A stretch of DNA of 64,000 nucleotides from Flavobacterium sp. IMCC34852. Lineage in GTDB: Bacteria; Bacteroidota; Bacteroidia; Flavobacteriales; Flavobacteriaceae. The translations under genes were made by a program, and so were the position numbers. Positions 16,500-27,332 of this stretch are shown in pieces (within the stretch, counting starts at the first letter, position 1; every line of letters starts with the position of its first letter). Location: positions 1,612,001 through 1,676,000 of the forward strand of contig NZ_CP121446.1 in NCBI RefSeq assembly GCF_030643905.1, written 5' to 3'. The notes beneath the pieces were generated by a model that had not been told where the DNA came from, ran no database searches, and saw only the letters and a program-made list of their open reading frames with translations.

Positions 16500-17398
16500 T
16501 AACCTTTGATTAATTTGATAATACGGTTAAAATCTTCCTCAGAGTGAAAAGGAATGGTGATTTTACCTTTGCCGTTTCCGGCTACTTTTACGTCGATTTT
16601 GGTGCCGAAGAAATTGGTGAAAGCTTTTTTCTGGTCTTCCGCAATAGTAAAAGTTTCGCCTTTTTTGGATTTTGCAGGAGCAGGTTTTAAGCTGTCTTGG
16701 TAGTTTTTAACCAAAGCTTCGGTTTCGCGAACAGAGAGATTTTGACTGACAATTTTTTGATAAATATCGGTTTGAACGTCTTGATTTTCGATATTGATAA
16801 TCGCACGACCATGTCCCATACTGATAAATCCATCGCGAATTCCGGTTTGGATAATCGGATCTAACTTTAACAATCGCAAGTAGTTAGCAATAGTCGAACG
16901 TTTTTTTCCTACACGCTCGCTCATCTGCTCTTGGGTCAATTGGATTTCGTCAATTAATCTTTGGTAAGACAAGGCAATCTCAATCGGGTCTAAATCATGA
17001 CGTTGGATGTTTTCCACCAAAGCCATAATCAATGACTCGTTGTCATTAGCAATTCGGATATATGCAGGAACTGTGGTTAATCCGACCAATTTGGAAGCGC
17101 GCAAACGGCGTTCTCCCGAAATCAATTGGTATTTATTGAAGTCTAATTTGCGAACGGTAATCGGTTGGATAAGCCCTAATTCCTTGATGGAAGACGCTAA
17201 TTCTTGTAAAGATTCTTCGTTGAAATTAGTTCTGGGCTGAAACGGATTGATTTCAATCGATTCAATATCCAACTCGATGATATTGCCAACGACTTTATCG
17301 GCGTTTTTATCGTTTACCGATTTGATATCATTTTCAGGATCTTTCAATAGGGCAGATAATCCTCTTCCCAAGGCTTGTTTTTTAACCGCTTTTGCCAT
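16499..17398 (-). CDS. parB: chromosome partitioning protein ParB
   Basis: Binds parS, slides as a CTP clamp and loads the segregation complex. Visible are IEINPFQPRTNF near 48-59, the CTPase box GERRLRASK near 94-102, the NIQRHDLDPIE segment near 128-139 and a helix-turn-helix near 158-185 (TQEQMSERVGKKRSTIANYLRLL). A short C-terminal dimerisation domain ends the 299-residue chain. It lies 3 bp after parA and overlaps DUF5683 by one base. No convincing parS was found in the window. Confidence 0.96.
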   Translation of the reverse strand: MAKAVKKQALGRGLSALLKDPENDIKSVNDKNADKVVGNIIELDIESIEINPFQPRTNFNEESLQELASSIKELGLIQPITVRKLDFNKYQLISGERRLRASKLVGLTTVPAYIRIANDNESLIMALVENIQRHDLDPIEIALSYQRLIDEIQLTQEQMSERVGKKRSTIANYLRLLKLDPIIQTGIRDGFISMGHGRAIINIENQDVQTDIYQKIVSQNLSVRETEALVKNYQDSLKPAPAKSKKGETFTIAEDQKKAFTNFFGTKIDVKVAGNGKGKITIPFHSEEDFNRIIKLIKG

Positions 17399-17401
17399 GG
17401 C

Positions 17402-18169
17402 TTATTTGCTGTTTTTCTTGATAATTTCTTGTGCCAAACTTAAGTAATTTGTGGCACCTCTGCTGGTAGCATCAAAGTTGATGATGCTTTCTCCGAAACT
17501 TGGCGCTTCACTCAATTTCACATTGCGCTGAATGATGGTTTTGAAAACCATATCGTTAAAATGCTTTTGAACTTCTTCTACCACTTGGTTCGACAAACGC
17601 AAACGCGAGTCATACATGGTGAGTAAAAGACCTTCGATATCTAAGTTGGGATTGTGTATTTTTTGTACGCTTTTGATGGTGTTTAGCAATTTTCCTAAAC
17701 CTTCCAAAGCGAAGTATTCACATTGAATCGGAATTACTACACTATCGGCAGCGGTTAAGGCATTTAAAGTCAATAAACCTAATGATGGTGCACAATCAAT
17801 AAGTATGTAATCATAGTCATCTCTTACGCTTTCCAAAGCTTGTTTGAGCATGTATTCGCGGTTTTCTTTGTCAACCAATTCGATTTCGATAGCTACCAAG
17901 TCAATATGTGCAGGAACGACCCAAACATTAGGTGCTGAACAAGCAATTGTAGCTTCTTCCGGAGTATTGCTGTGTTCTAAAATTTGGTAAGTCCCAATTT
18001 CAACACTTTCCACATCGATACCCAAACCAGAACTGGCATTGGCTTGCGGATCGGCATCAATCAGTAATACTTTTTTTTCTAAAACACCCAGCGATGCGGC
18101 AAGATTCACAGAAGTTGTTGTTTTCCCGACACCACCTTTTTGGTTGGCAATTGCAATGATTTTACCCAT
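17402..18169 (-). CDS. parA: chromosome partitioning ATPase ParA (Soj-type)
   Basis: A DNA-binding ATPase that forms the gradient used by ParB-parS to separate origins. It has the deviant Walker A KGGVGKTTT near 10-18, switch I DADPQANAS near 39-47 and Walker B ILIDCAPSLG near 122-131. At 255 residues with no N-terminal extension, it is the chromosomal Soj type. It is the first gene of the parA-parB-DUF5683-dapB-lepB-wbqC unit and has a promoter at 18194-18223. Confidence 0.96.
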   Translation of the reverse strand: MGKIIAIANQKGGVGKTTTSVNLAASLGVLEKKVLLIDADPQANASSGLGIDVESVEIGTYQILEHSNTPEEATIACSAPNVWVVPAHIDLVAIEIELVDKENREYMLKQALESVRDDYDYILIDCAPSLGLLTLNALTAADSVVIPIQCEYFALEGLGKLLNTIKSVQKIHNPNLDIEGLLLTMYDSRLRLSNQVVEEVQKHFNDMVFKTIIQRNVKLSEAPSFGESIINFDATSRGATNYLSLAQEIIKKNSK

Positions 18170-18193
18170 TTATATATGATAGATTTTGAGCCG

Positions 18194-18223
18194 TAAAAAT
18201 ACGATTAATTATGGGTTTGTCAA
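18194..18223 (-). promoter_or_regulatory. promoter of the parAB-dapB-lepB unit
   Basis: On the minus strand: -33 TTG (18221-18223), 19 bp, -7 TATTTTTA (18194-18201), 24 bp before the parA ATG. The last -7 base differs from the TAnnTTTG consensus. Confidence 0.55.
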
Positions 18224-18335
18224 GGCTTATTTGTTAACATTTAGGTAAAGTTTTGAAGAATAGAGGGATAAGAGAAAAGGGATTAGAAATAAGCTTTTTG
18301 AGACATAAATATCGCCCTTTTTAATCTTATAAAAT

Positions 18336-19217
18336 CTACTTATTTCCTTTATTCTTAATCATCATTTCCAGCATGTCCCACATTTCTTGCGGAATTTTTT
18401 CCAAGATGTTGAATTGTCCTGCGCCTTGTAGCCATTCACCACCATCAATGGTGATGACTTCTCCGTTAACATAGGCCGAAAAATCGGAAACCATATAAGC
18501 GGCGAGATTCGCTAATTCTTGATGATCACCCACTCTTCGCAACGGCACTTTTTTAGCCATATCAAATTTTTCAGCCAAATCGCCCGGTAATAATCGGTCC
18601 CAAGCGCCTTTGGTTGGAAATGGTCCGGGAGCAATAGCGTTCATGCGAATGCCGTATTTGGCCCACTCAACCGCTAAACTACGAGTCATGGCTAAAACAC
18701 CGGCTTTGGCAGTAGCACTTGGTACCACGTAACCGGAACCTGTCCAAGCATAAGTAGTCACAATATTCAAGACATTACAGTTGGTTTGTTTGGCATTGAT
18801 CCAATGTTTCCCAAAGGCTAGAGTACAATTTTTAGAACCTTTTAAAACAATATCAATAATCGTATCAAAAGCATTGGCTGATAATCTTTCGGTAGGAGAG
18901 ATGAAGTTTCCGGCGGCATTATTTAATAAAACATCGACTTTGCCAAAGGTTTTCAATACTTCAGCCAGCATCGCTTCGACTTGGTCATAATGGCGAACGT
19001 CACATTGTAACGGTAAGCATTGGCCTCCGGTTTGGGTTTCTAATTCGGTTGCCGTGGTTTTTAATTTTTCTAAATCTCTGGAAGTGATGGCGACTTTGGC
19101 ACCCAGTTCCAAAAAGTATTTGGTCATGGCTTTACCTAAGCCACTTCCGCCACCGGTTACTACAATTACTTTGTCGGCCAAGGCATTATCGCGAAGCATT
19201 TTTGCTGAAAAATTCAT
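18336..19217 (-). CDS. SDR family oxidoreductase, 2,4-dienoyl-CoA reductase-like
   Basis: A short-chain dehydrogenase of 293 residues. The cofactor motif TGGGSGLG is near 21-28 and NNAAGN near 97. The segment YAWTGSGYVVPSATAKAG near 155-172 lacks the classical YxxxK and instead matches the 2,4-dienoyl-CoA reductase arrangement (Tyr upstream, SATAK). Those enzymes reduce 2,4-dienoyl-CoA with NADPH during oxidation of polyunsaturated fatty acids. The substrate is inferred from this active-site layout; a general enoyl-type SDR is the alternative. It is followed by the aminotransferase upstream on the same strand with a 33-bp or larger gap. Confidence 0.85.
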   Translation of the reverse strand: MNFSAKMLRDNALADKVIVVTGGGSGLGKAMTKYFLELGAKVAITSRDLEKLKTTATELETQTGGQCLPLQCDVRHYDQVEAMLAEVLKTFGKVDVLLNNAAGNFISPTERLSANAFDTIIDIVLKGSKNCTLAFGKHWINAKQTNCNVLNIVTTYAWTGSGYVVPSATAKAGVLAMTRSLAVEWAKYGIRMNAIAPGPFPTKGAWDRLLPGDLAEKFDMAKKVPLRRVGDHQELANLAAYMVSDFSAYVNGEVITIDGGEWLQGAGQFNILEKIPQEMWDMLEMMIKNKGNK

Positions 19218-19250
19218 AAGTTTTATTTTTTAGTAAATATATTATTTTAA

Positions 19251-20378
19251 TTACAATCGGCGAAGTCTTTCTGCTGCTCTTGTCAAAGTTTCGTCATCTT
19301 TGGCAAAGCAAAAACGAATGCATTTATTATCATTGCCATTGGCATAAAAAATCGAAATCGGAATAGTAGCAACACCATATTCGGTTACCAATCGTTTGGT
19401 AAAATCCAAATCATTTTCGGCTGAAATGTTGGCATAGGAAGCCACTTGAAAATATGTGCCTTCACAAGGTAAGAGTTCAAGTTTAGTGTCTTTCATCAAG
19501 CGGCTGAAAAAGTCTCTTTTTTGTTGGTAGAATTGTCCCAAGGCTTTTACCTCTACCAAATCGATATATTCATTTAACGCATGTTGGGCAATACTACTGA
19601 CGCTAAAGACTAAGAACTGATGTACTTTTTTGATTTCTCTCATGATGTTTTCCGGTGCAATAACATAGCCTATTTTCCAACCGGTAATGTGAAATGACTT
19701 CCCGAATGAAGAAACGGAAATACTGCGTTGCCACAATTTGGGTCGATGATGAACCGAGATGTGCGTTTGCTCAAAAGAGATGTATTCATATACTTCATCT
19801 GATAACACCAAAAGATTTGGATAAGCGTCAACCAATTTTTCTAATTGAATAAAATCATTTTCCGTCCACATTTTTCCGGTCGGATTGTGTGGATTATTGA
19901 TGATGATGAGTTTGGTTTTCTCATTGGCAGCGGCAAAAATCACTTCCCAATTGGGTGTGAAATCATTATTAAGTGAAACCCTTATTGGTTTGGCATTGCT
20001 TAATAAAATAGGCGCTTCATAGCAATCATAACTGGGGTCAAGAATAATCACTTCTTCATTGACTTTGACCAAAGCTTGAATGGTAGCAAAAATGCCTTCA
20101 GTAGCACCGGCGGTGATTAAAATTTCTTCTTTGGCGGAAACGTTTCTACCATAAGATTTTTGAGTCAGAACGGCAATTTTATCCAATAGTGAAGGCAAAC
20201 CGCTCATAGGCGTATATTGGTGAATGTTTTCTCTGGCAAGTTTGGCAAGAATCGAGGTCAATCTGTCGTCAATGGGAAAATTCGGAAAACCTTGAGACAA
20301 ATTAATCGCTTGGTGTTCTGTTGCCATTTGCGACATTACGGTAAAAATACTAGTGCCGATATGAGGAAGTTTAGACAT
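19251..20378 (-). CDS. class I/II PLP aminotransferase, methionine aminotransferase-like
   Basis: A fold-type I PLP enzyme of about 375 residues. Motifs are INLSQGFPNFP near 23-33, ITAGATEGIFA near 88, NNPHNPTGK near 160-168, SDEVYEY near 192 and the Schiff-base lysine in SSFGKSFHITGWKIGY near 222-237. The N-terminus and length match YbdL-type methionine or kynurenine aminotransferases. Specificity is inferred. The ATG at 20378 (MSKLPHIGTSIF) is preferred to an upstream extension that would run into the terminator at 20401-20430. Confidence 0.88.
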   Translation of the reverse strand: MSKLPHIGTSIFTVMSQMATEHQAINLSQGFPNFPIDDRLTSILAKLARENIHQYTPMSGLPSLLDKIAVLTQKSYGRNVSAKEEILITAGATEGIFATIQALVKVNEEVIILDPSYDCYEAPILLSNAKPIRVSLNNDFTPNWEVIFAAANEKTKLIIINNPHNPTGKMWTENDFIQLEKLVDAYPNLLVLSDEVYEYISFEQTHISVHHRPKLWQRSISVSSFGKSFHITGWKIGYVIAPENIMREIKKVHQFLVFSVSSIAQHALNEYIDLVEVKALGQFYQQKRDFFSRLMKDTKLELLPCEGTYFQVASYANISAENDLDFTKRLVTEYGVATIPISIFYANGNDNKCIRFCFAKDDETLTRAAERLRRL

Positions 20379-20400
20379 GAATTTGTTTTTGGTAAAGATA

Positions 20401-20430
20401 AAAAAAAGCACTCCGATTGAAGTGCTTTTT
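20401..20430 (-). terminator. terminator after the DUF4440-like lipoprotein gene (20450-20953)
   Basis: Hairpin AAAAAGCACT / AGTGCTTTTT with an 8-nt loop; on the minus strand the T-rich arm comes last. It lies 20 bp past the gene stop. Confidence 0.8.
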
Positions 20431-20449
20431 CTTTGTAGTGATGGATTTG

Positions 20450-20953
20450 TTATTCTTTTTCGGCTTCTTCATTTTTGTTTTTATCAGAAGCAGACATATC
20501 TCTTACACAAAGGTATTTACCGTCTCTTTTTTCAAATACGGCGATATAATTTCCGGTGTAAAGCGGAGCGCTTGTTGAATCTGATACTCTGTAATTTCCT
20601 ATCTCCACAACCTGATTACCGTCAGTAGAAGGTAATATTTCATTAACTACGAAAGCAATTTGATATCCTTTAGGGAAATTGTTCAAATCGGCTTTGATTG
20701 ATTTTTCTATTTCCATTTTGCCCACTATAGGTGGTTTGTTTTGTGAAAAGGTAACTGCATCATCGGCATAATATTCACCGGCATTTACATTTCGATCATT
20801 AAACATTTCAGCCATTTTGTTTTCAAGTGCCTGAATTTCGTTTTTTATTTGTTCCTTGTCTATAGCTACAGCTTCTTCTTTTTTGGGTTGGCAAGCAAAA
20901 AATAGGATGGATATCATCCCTAAAATAGTACCTTTTAAAATCTTGTTTTTCAT
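20450..20953 (-). CDS. small lipoprotein, DUF4440/SnoaL-like (copy 1)
   Basis: 167 residues: a lipoprotein signal ending SILFFAC (Cys about 21), a charged linker, then an NTF2/SnoaL-like domain of about 120 residues with KMAEMFNDRN, GEYYADDAVTFSQNKPPIVGK and a final GKYLCVRDMSAS. The domain type often has a ligand pocket, but no catalytic residues can be named. The neighbouring gene at 21118-21621 is a clear paralogue in the same orientation, with shared MKNKILKG start and VRDMSAS end, so the pair is a tandem duplication. The C-terminus ends in an acidic KNEEAEKE tail. Confidence 0.8.
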   Translation of the reverse strand: MKNKILKGTILGMISILFFACQPKKEEAVAIDKEQIKNEIQALENKMAEMFNDRNVNAGEYYADDAVTFSQNKPPIVGKMEIEKSIKADLNNFPKGYQIAFVVNEILPSTDGNQVVEIGNYRVSDSTSAPLYTGNYIAVFEKRDGKYLCVRDMSASDKNKNEEAEKE

Positions 20954-21065
20954 AAAGTTGTGGTTTTGGTTACTTAATTAGGTTCTGCAACAAGACTGGG
21001 GAATTATAAAAGTAATGATATTTTATATAATTCGGAATAATTCGACCAATATTTATTTTTCCCGT

Positions 21066-21099
21066 AAAAAAAAAAAGCACTTCTTTTCAGAAGTGCTTT
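21066..21099 (-). terminator. terminator after lipoprotein copy 2
   Basis: Inverted repeat AAAGCACTTC / GAAGTGCTTT with a TTTTCA loop, next to an A run that becomes the U tract on the minus strand. The stem resembles the terminator at 20401-20430. Confidence 0.8.
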
Positions 21100-21117
21100 A
21101 CTTGACTCAAAATGGTC

Positions 21118-21621
21118 TTATTTTTTTTCCAAAGGTAAAACGGATGCGCTCATGTCGCGAACACAAACATATTTTCCGTCTTTTTTATGGAATAAACTCA
21201 TGTAGTTTCCGTCGGCTTTAACAGCATTAGTAGAATCTACTACCTTGTAGCTGCCAAATTCTACTACCATATTGCCATCGCTTGAAGGGTGAACTTCATT
21301 AACGGTGTAGGTCACTTTACTGCCTTTAGGCATACTCTCATTCTCCTCCTTGATGGATTTGTCGATGGCGGTTTTGCCTACTAAAGGAGATTTGTTTTGG
21401 GCGTAACTCGTGGCATCCTCGGCATAATAAACAATGTTTTCAGGCTTTCCGGAATTGACTGCATCGGCAAAGGCATTTTCCATGGTTTGAAGTTCTGCTT
21501 TGATTTTTTCGGTGTCAACCGCAACCGGTTCTGCAGCTGCTTCTTCTTTTTTGGGATTACAGGCAATGGCAAGTGCTACCACGATTCCTAATGCAATCCC
21601 TTTTAAAATCTTGTTTTTCAT
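21118..21621 (-). CDS. small lipoprotein, DUF4440/SnoaL-like (copy 2)
   Basis: About 167 residues from the ATG at 21621. The lipoprotein signal ends ALAIAC (Cys about 21), followed by an Ala/Glu-rich linker and a SnoaL-like domain with NAFADAVNSG, YYAEDATSYAQNKSPLVGKTAIDKS and GKYVCVRDMSAS. It is paralogous to the gene at 20450-20953 along its whole length. The intergenic spacer holds its own terminator, so the two copies are separate transcription units. Function is unknown; an envelope location is inferred from the lipobox. Confidence 0.8.
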   Translation of the reverse strand: MKNKILKGIALGIVVALAIACNPKKEEAAAEPVAVDTEKIKAELQTMENAFADAVNSGKPENIVYYAEDATSYAQNKSPLVGKTAIDKSIKEENESMPKGSKVTYTVNEVHPSSDGNMVVEFGSYKVVDSTNAVKADGNYMSLFHKKDGKYVCVRDMSASVLPLEKK

Positions 21622-21877
21622 AAAATTATTGGTTTTAATGATTAGTAATTTTAGGTTACTCCACAAGATTAAGGGTAATATAAATGTAGGTATAAATTAT
21701 TGACTTTCAGTGTTTTTATTTAAAACATGTTTTTTTAGATATGAAATATGTTGGATAAAGATTCTACAGTTAAGCACTATTAGTTCTACAAAATGCTTTG
21801 TGAAAATCTTTTAGGTTTGCCATTAAATAGAATGTTTCAATTATTTTAAATAAAGAAATGTATTAATGACAGCAATT

Positions 21878-22195
21878 ATGAAAAAGTATTTTTTTACAAT
21901 GGCCGCTTTGGTGGCTACCTTAATGATGAATGCTCAATCGGTTACGGTTACAGCGCCAAAAGTAGAAGTAAGTAAACCAAGGGTAGAGGTTGCAAAGCCT
22001 AAGGTAGAATTAGTTAAACCAACAACTCCTGTCGTAAAACCCGTGGTTGTGACAGAAAAACCTAAAACTGTAGTTGTAAAACGCAAAGTTAAGGTGAACA
22101 ACGCCTCAGAAAGAGGAAGAGAACGCTCAGCAAAAGGGAAAAATCGAAAAAACCCGGGTAAGCACAAAGGCTGGGATAAGAAAAAGAAGGATTAA
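21878..22195 (+). CDS. small secreted basic protein with VxKP-type repeats
   Basis: About 105 residues from the ATG at 21878. A signal peptide (about 1-19, ending MMNAQ) precedes a region of repeated Pro-Lys-Val-Glu-type units (PKVEVSKPRVEVAKPKVELVKP near 26-47), then a Thr/Val/Pro segment and a strongly basic tail rich in Lys, Arg and Gly that ends KKKKD. It should be exported. A TAGGTTTG at 21812-21819 could be its -7 element. I do not recognise a family. Low complexity and high charge suggest binding to an acidic polymer such as a polysaccharide or nucleic acid, which is speculation. Confidence 0.65.
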   Translation: MKKYFFTMAALVATLMMNAQSVTVTAPKVEVSKPRVEVAKPKVELVKPTTPVVKPVVVTEKPKTVVVKRKVKVNNASERGRERSAKGKNRKNPGKHKGWDKKKKD

Positions 22196-22272
22196 GTGTT
22201 TGTTTAAAAGGGGGAAAGTTATTGACTTTTCGCTTTTTTTTAAAAGGATATACCGGTAGGGGTGATTCAAAC

Positions 22273-22467
22273 CTATAAAATAGTTTTTTTTAATTCGCGA
22301 TGCATAATTGATTTCATCCGAAGGGTCTTCATAGAAGGTTTAATGATGTGGTGTCTCCAGCGATGTCCCAAATAACTTAGCTTCTTACCGCGAATAATAG
22401 AATACACGACAATACTCGTCACAATAATGAGTACAATAGGTTCGTTATTTTTTCCGGTAATCATCAT
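22273..22467 (-). CDS. possible small membrane protein
   Basis: A 64-residue ORF with one hydrophobic stretch near residues 10-25 (EPIVLIIVTSIVVYSII) followed by a basic, His/Arg-rich tail. This fits a single-pass peptide with a positive cytosolic side. It is the only plausible gene in the 374-bp space between 22195 and 22570. No promoter with a good -7 is visible and no family is recognised, so it may be chance. Confidence 0.35.
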   Translation of the reverse strand: MMITGKNNEPIVLIIVTSIVVYSIIRGKKLSYLGHRWRHHIIKPSMKTLRMKSIMHRELKKTIL

Positions 22468-22569
22468 GGTGTATCAGTGATATATTTTTAGCCTTACCAA
22501 GTTACAATAAATCCTTGGAATAGTTTCATTTTTTTAAATGAATTGATTTTGATACTAGACCTGACAGGT

Positions 22570-24711
<2,142 letters not shown>

Positions 24712-24713
24712 AA

Positions 24714-26042
24714 CTATGCTTCTTGGGATAAACGTTCCTGTTCTAATTTTTCTGCTAAACGCTTTTCAATAATTGGGGTGATTAAAGTTTTGCGCGGGTT
24801 TTGTTTTACGAATGGGTACAATTCCAAGTCGTGTTTCATTTTGTCGTTTTTGTTGAGGTATTTGTTGGTGCCCAATAAAACTTCTTTGCCGCTGTCAAAC
24901 AATTCCTGCTCTTTGGTTGCGCTTTCGCTGATTTTCTTTTGGATATTGCCTTCGATGTCTTTGAACAACAACAAGGCTTTTTCAGCTAACTGTTCGGTCA
25001 AAGATTCGATATAATAAGCGCCATCGGCAGCGTTGTTGACTTTGTCAAAATAACTTTCGTGTTTTAACACTAACAATTGGTTGCGCGCAATTCTATCGCC
25101 AAATTCATTGTCTTTGTGGTACAACGCATCGTAAGGCAAATTCGCAATGGCATCGGCACCGCCTAAAATCGCCGACATGCATTCGGTTGTCGTGCGGAGC
25201 ATGTTGACATTGTAATCGTATAAAGTTTTGTTGCGTTTGGTTGGTGTGGCGATGATGTGACAATTTAAATCGTGGTTGTATTCTTTTGCCAAAGTATTGA
25301 ATAACAGTCTCAGGGCACGCAATTTGGCGATTTCAAAAAAGTAATTGGTGCCAACAGCTATTTCAATAGTAATAGGTTGGTTGAGGTTTGATATACGATT
25401 GAAATATTCATTAACGTGTGCCAAAGTATAGGCCAATTGCTGAACCATATTGGCTCCGGCGTTTTGGTAAATTCCGCTGCTGATATTTAAGAACGGAATA
25501 GTTGTTTTTGACGCAATAGTATTGAGCTTGTCAAAATCTTTGTCTAAGTTTTCGAACCAGTTTCCGTCTCTAACCAATTGTCCGATTGGGTCGATTTGGA
25601 GGGAAATGTTGGCGTTGTTTTTTGAAGCAAAATCATTGATTCTATTTACGAAATCGATTGAAAGGAAAGGCAAATAAAAAAAATATTGGGTGTCGCCTAA
25701 AGGCAGATTTCGCATGAGTTCTTCAATAGAAACCGATTCGTTCTCTATGGTAAAACGGATGCTTTCGGCACCGCGATTCAAAGTATCTAAAGCGCGTTCG
25801 TTTGATTTTTTAACATCGTGAACGAATATATTTTGAAGAATGGAAAAGCCATTGGTCGTTCGAACGTTTTCCGTTTTTGGGATGTCTTCGTCACCATGAT
25901 AGAAAGGTTTTACTTTAATACCTTCGGGGCTTTCCCAAACTAAAGTTTCGTTATAATCGGCGCCTTTGAGTTCGTACTGAATTTGTTGTTTCCATTGTTT
26001 GGAAGACACCGGTTCGAACTCATTAAATAAATTGTCAGCCAT
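24714..26042 (-). CDS. mutA: methylmalonyl-CoA mutase small subunit
   Basis: The non-catalytic partner of ScpA, 442 residues. It resembles the barrel half of the large subunit, with [24 protein letters not shown] near 27-50, [11 protein letters not shown] near 208, [12 protein letters not shown] near 237 and [15 protein letters not shown] near 345-359. It is shorter than many small subunits (about 600) and ends without a recognisable B12-binding domain. This short form is common in Bacteroidota. It lies between ftsB and scpA with short gaps. Confidence 0.92.
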   Translation of the reverse strand: MADNLFNEFEPVSSKQWKQQIQYELKGADYNETLVWESPEGIKVKPFYHGDEDIPKTENVRTTNGFSILQNIFVHDVKKSNERALDTLNRGAESIRFTIENESVSIEELMRNLPLGDTQYFFYLPFLSIDFVNRINDFASKNNANISLQIDPIGQLVRDGNWFENLDKDFDKLNTIASKTTIPFLNISSGIYQNAGANMVQQLAYTLAHVNEYFNRISNLNQPITIEIAVGTNYFFEIAKLRALRLLFNTLAKEYNHDLNCHIIATPTKRNKTLYDYNVNMLRTTTECMSAILGGADAIANLPYDALYHKDNEFGDRIARNQLLVLKHESYFDKVNNAADGAYYIESLTEQLAEKALLLFKDIEGNIQKKISESATKEQELFDSGKEVLLGTNKYLNKNDKMKHDLELYPFVKQNPRKTLITPIIEKRLAEKLEQERLSQEA

Positions 26043-26051
26043 GATTAGATG

Positions 26052-26405
26052 TTATAAAGATTTTGATTTTGACTGTTCTTCTTTTAGCGAATCCTCTTCA
26101 AATTCGATGATGTAAACGTCTTCGCTGTCGCGTTTCATATAGTATTTCTCGCGGGCGTATTTTTCTATTTGGTCAGGGTTCTTGAGGAGTTTAATGTTTT
26201 CTTCATCTTTTCTGATTTCGTCCTGATAGTATTTTTTGTTGTCTTCGAGTTCGTCGAGTTGCTTGTTTAAAACCCTTTGCTCCATATAAGAAGTGTTGTC
26301 TAAAAAAAGCATCCAAACCATAAAAAAAACCAAAACAATAACATATCGGTTTCCGAGAAGTTTCAGAATAGGATAGGTATCGGTTAGGTTTTTAAAAAAG
26401 CTCAT
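26052..26405 (-). CDS. septum formation initiator (FtsB/DivIC family)
   Basis: 117 residues: one transmembrane helix (about 21-38, RYVIVLVFFMVWMLFLD), then a coiled coil (about 43-85, MEQRVLNKQLDELEDNKKYYQDEIRK) and the family segment PDQIEKYAREKYYMKRDSEDVYII near 77-100. FtsB/DivIC proteins bridge FtsL and FtsQ at the division site. An acidic then basic tail ends the chain. It lies 11 bp after udk and 9 bp before mutA. Confidence 0.9.
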   Translation of the reverse strand: MSFFKNLTDTYPILKLLGNRYVIVLVFFMVWMLFLDNTSYMEQRVLNKQLDELEDNKKYYQDEIRKDEENIKLLKNPDQIEKYAREKYYMKRDSEDVYIIEFEEDSLKEEQSKSKSL

Positions 26406-26416
26406 GAAAGATAAAA

Positions 26417-27025
26417 TTAGGTTATTCTTTGGTTGATTACCGCTCTAACCACATCTATGGCTACTGTATTGTATTTGTCGTTTGGAATAATGATATCGGC
26501 AAAGGCTTTGGTGGGCTCAATAAACTGTTGGTGCATGGGTTTTAGCGTAGTTTGGTAGCGATTTAAAACTTCTTCCATGTCACGTCCTCTTTCGGCGATA
26601 TCTCTTTTTAATCTTCGAATTAAGCGTTCATCAGAATCGGCGTGAACGAATACTTTTACATCAAATAAATCGCGTAGTTCAGGATTGGTTAAGATTAAAA
26701 TACCTTCCACAATCATTACTTTTCGCGGATGTGTGATTATAGTGTCATCGGTTCTGTTGTGTGTGATGAAAGAGTAAACCGGCTGTTCGATGGTTTTGCC
26801 TGCTTTTAAGTCCTTTAATTGTTGGACTAAAAGTTCAAAATCGATAGCACGAGGATGATCAAAATTGATTAAGGCTCTTTCTTCAAAGCTTAAATTGTGA
26901 TTTTCTTTATAATAAGAGTCTTGAGAAATGACACCCACTTCCGTCTCGGGCAATTCATTCATGATTTGGTGAACGACAGTTGTTTTTCCGCTTCCTGTTC
27001 CACCGGCAATTCCGATAATCAGCAT
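26417..27025 (-). CDS. udk: uridine kinase
   Basis: Phosphorylates uridine and cytidine with ATP or GTP in pyrimidine salvage. The P-loop GGTGSGKTT is at 8-16, DSYYKE near 37, INFDHP near 54-59, and the lid Arg cluster DERLIRRLKRDIAERGR near 131-147. The 202-residue length is standard. A minus-strand TATTTTTG at 27053-27060 is a likely -7 element, making udk the first gene of a udk-ftsB-mutA-scpA operon. Confidence 0.95.
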   Translation of the reverse strand: MLIIGIAGGTGSGKTTVVHQIMNELPETEVGVISQDSYYKENHNLSFEERALINFDHPRAIDFELLVQQLKDLKAGKTIEQPVYSFITHNRTDDTIITHPRKVMIVEGILILTNPELRDLFDVKVFVHADSDERLIRRLKRDIAERGRDMEEVLNRYQTTLKPMHQQFIEPTKAFADIIIPNDKYNTVAIDVVRAVINQRIT

Positions 27026-27052
27026 ATAGAGTTGTGTTATTTATACTGAGAA

Positions 27053-27060
27053 CAAAAATA
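27053..27060 (-). promoter_or_regulatory. putative -7 element of the udk operon
   Basis: TATTTTTG on the minus strand, 27 bp before the udk ATG; no clear -33 TTG at the usual distance. Confidence 0.45.
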
Positions 27061-27116
27061 GAAATTATATCGGAAGCACATTTGTTTTTTTTCAAATTAA
27101 AAAAACTAAAAATCTT

Positions 27117-27146
27117 TTTGTAAACTGATTTATAGTTTTATATTTG
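27117..27146 (+). promoter_or_regulatory. promoter of tRNA-Pro
   Basis: -33 TTTG (27117-27120), 18 bp, -7 TATATTTG (27139-27146), 20 bp before the mature tRNA 5' end. Confidence 0.75.
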
Positions 27147-27166
27147 CACTCCCATTTGAGGGAATT

Positions 27167-27241
27167 CGGGGTGTAGCGTAGCCCGGTTATCGCGCCTGGT
27201 TTGGGACCAGGAGGTCGCAGGTTCGAATCCTGCCACCCCGA
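27167..27241 (+). tRNA. tRNA-Pro (anticodon TGG)
   Basis: A full cloverleaf is visible. Acceptor CGGGGTG pairs with CACCCCG. The anticodon stem CCTGG/CCAGG encloses loop TTTGGGA, giving TGG. The T arm GCAGG-TTCGAAT-CCTGC is intact and the discriminator base is A. CCA is not encoded. A promoter lies upstream and a terminator follows at once. Confidence 0.96.
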
Positions 27242-27246
27242 CTAGT

Positions 27247-27281
27247 AAATCCTTTCTGCAATTGCAGAAAGGATTTTTTAT
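27247..27281 (+). terminator. terminator of tRNA-Pro
   Basis: A 15-bp perfect inverted repeat, AAATCCTTTCTGCAA and its complement, followed by TTTTT. Confidence 0.85.
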
Positions 27282-27332
27282 TTACAGAAAAAAAGCGCAA
27301 CTCGTTGCGGCTTTTTTTCTGTAAATAAAAAA
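27274..27332. repeat. long near-perfect hairpin
   Basis: The 23-bp arm at 27274-27296 (starts TTTTTTATTTACAG) is the exact reverse complement of 27310-27332. Inner arms GCAAC and GTTGC extend the stem with one bulged G. It overlaps the tRNA terminator T run and the start of the first tandem repeat. Confidence 0.85.
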
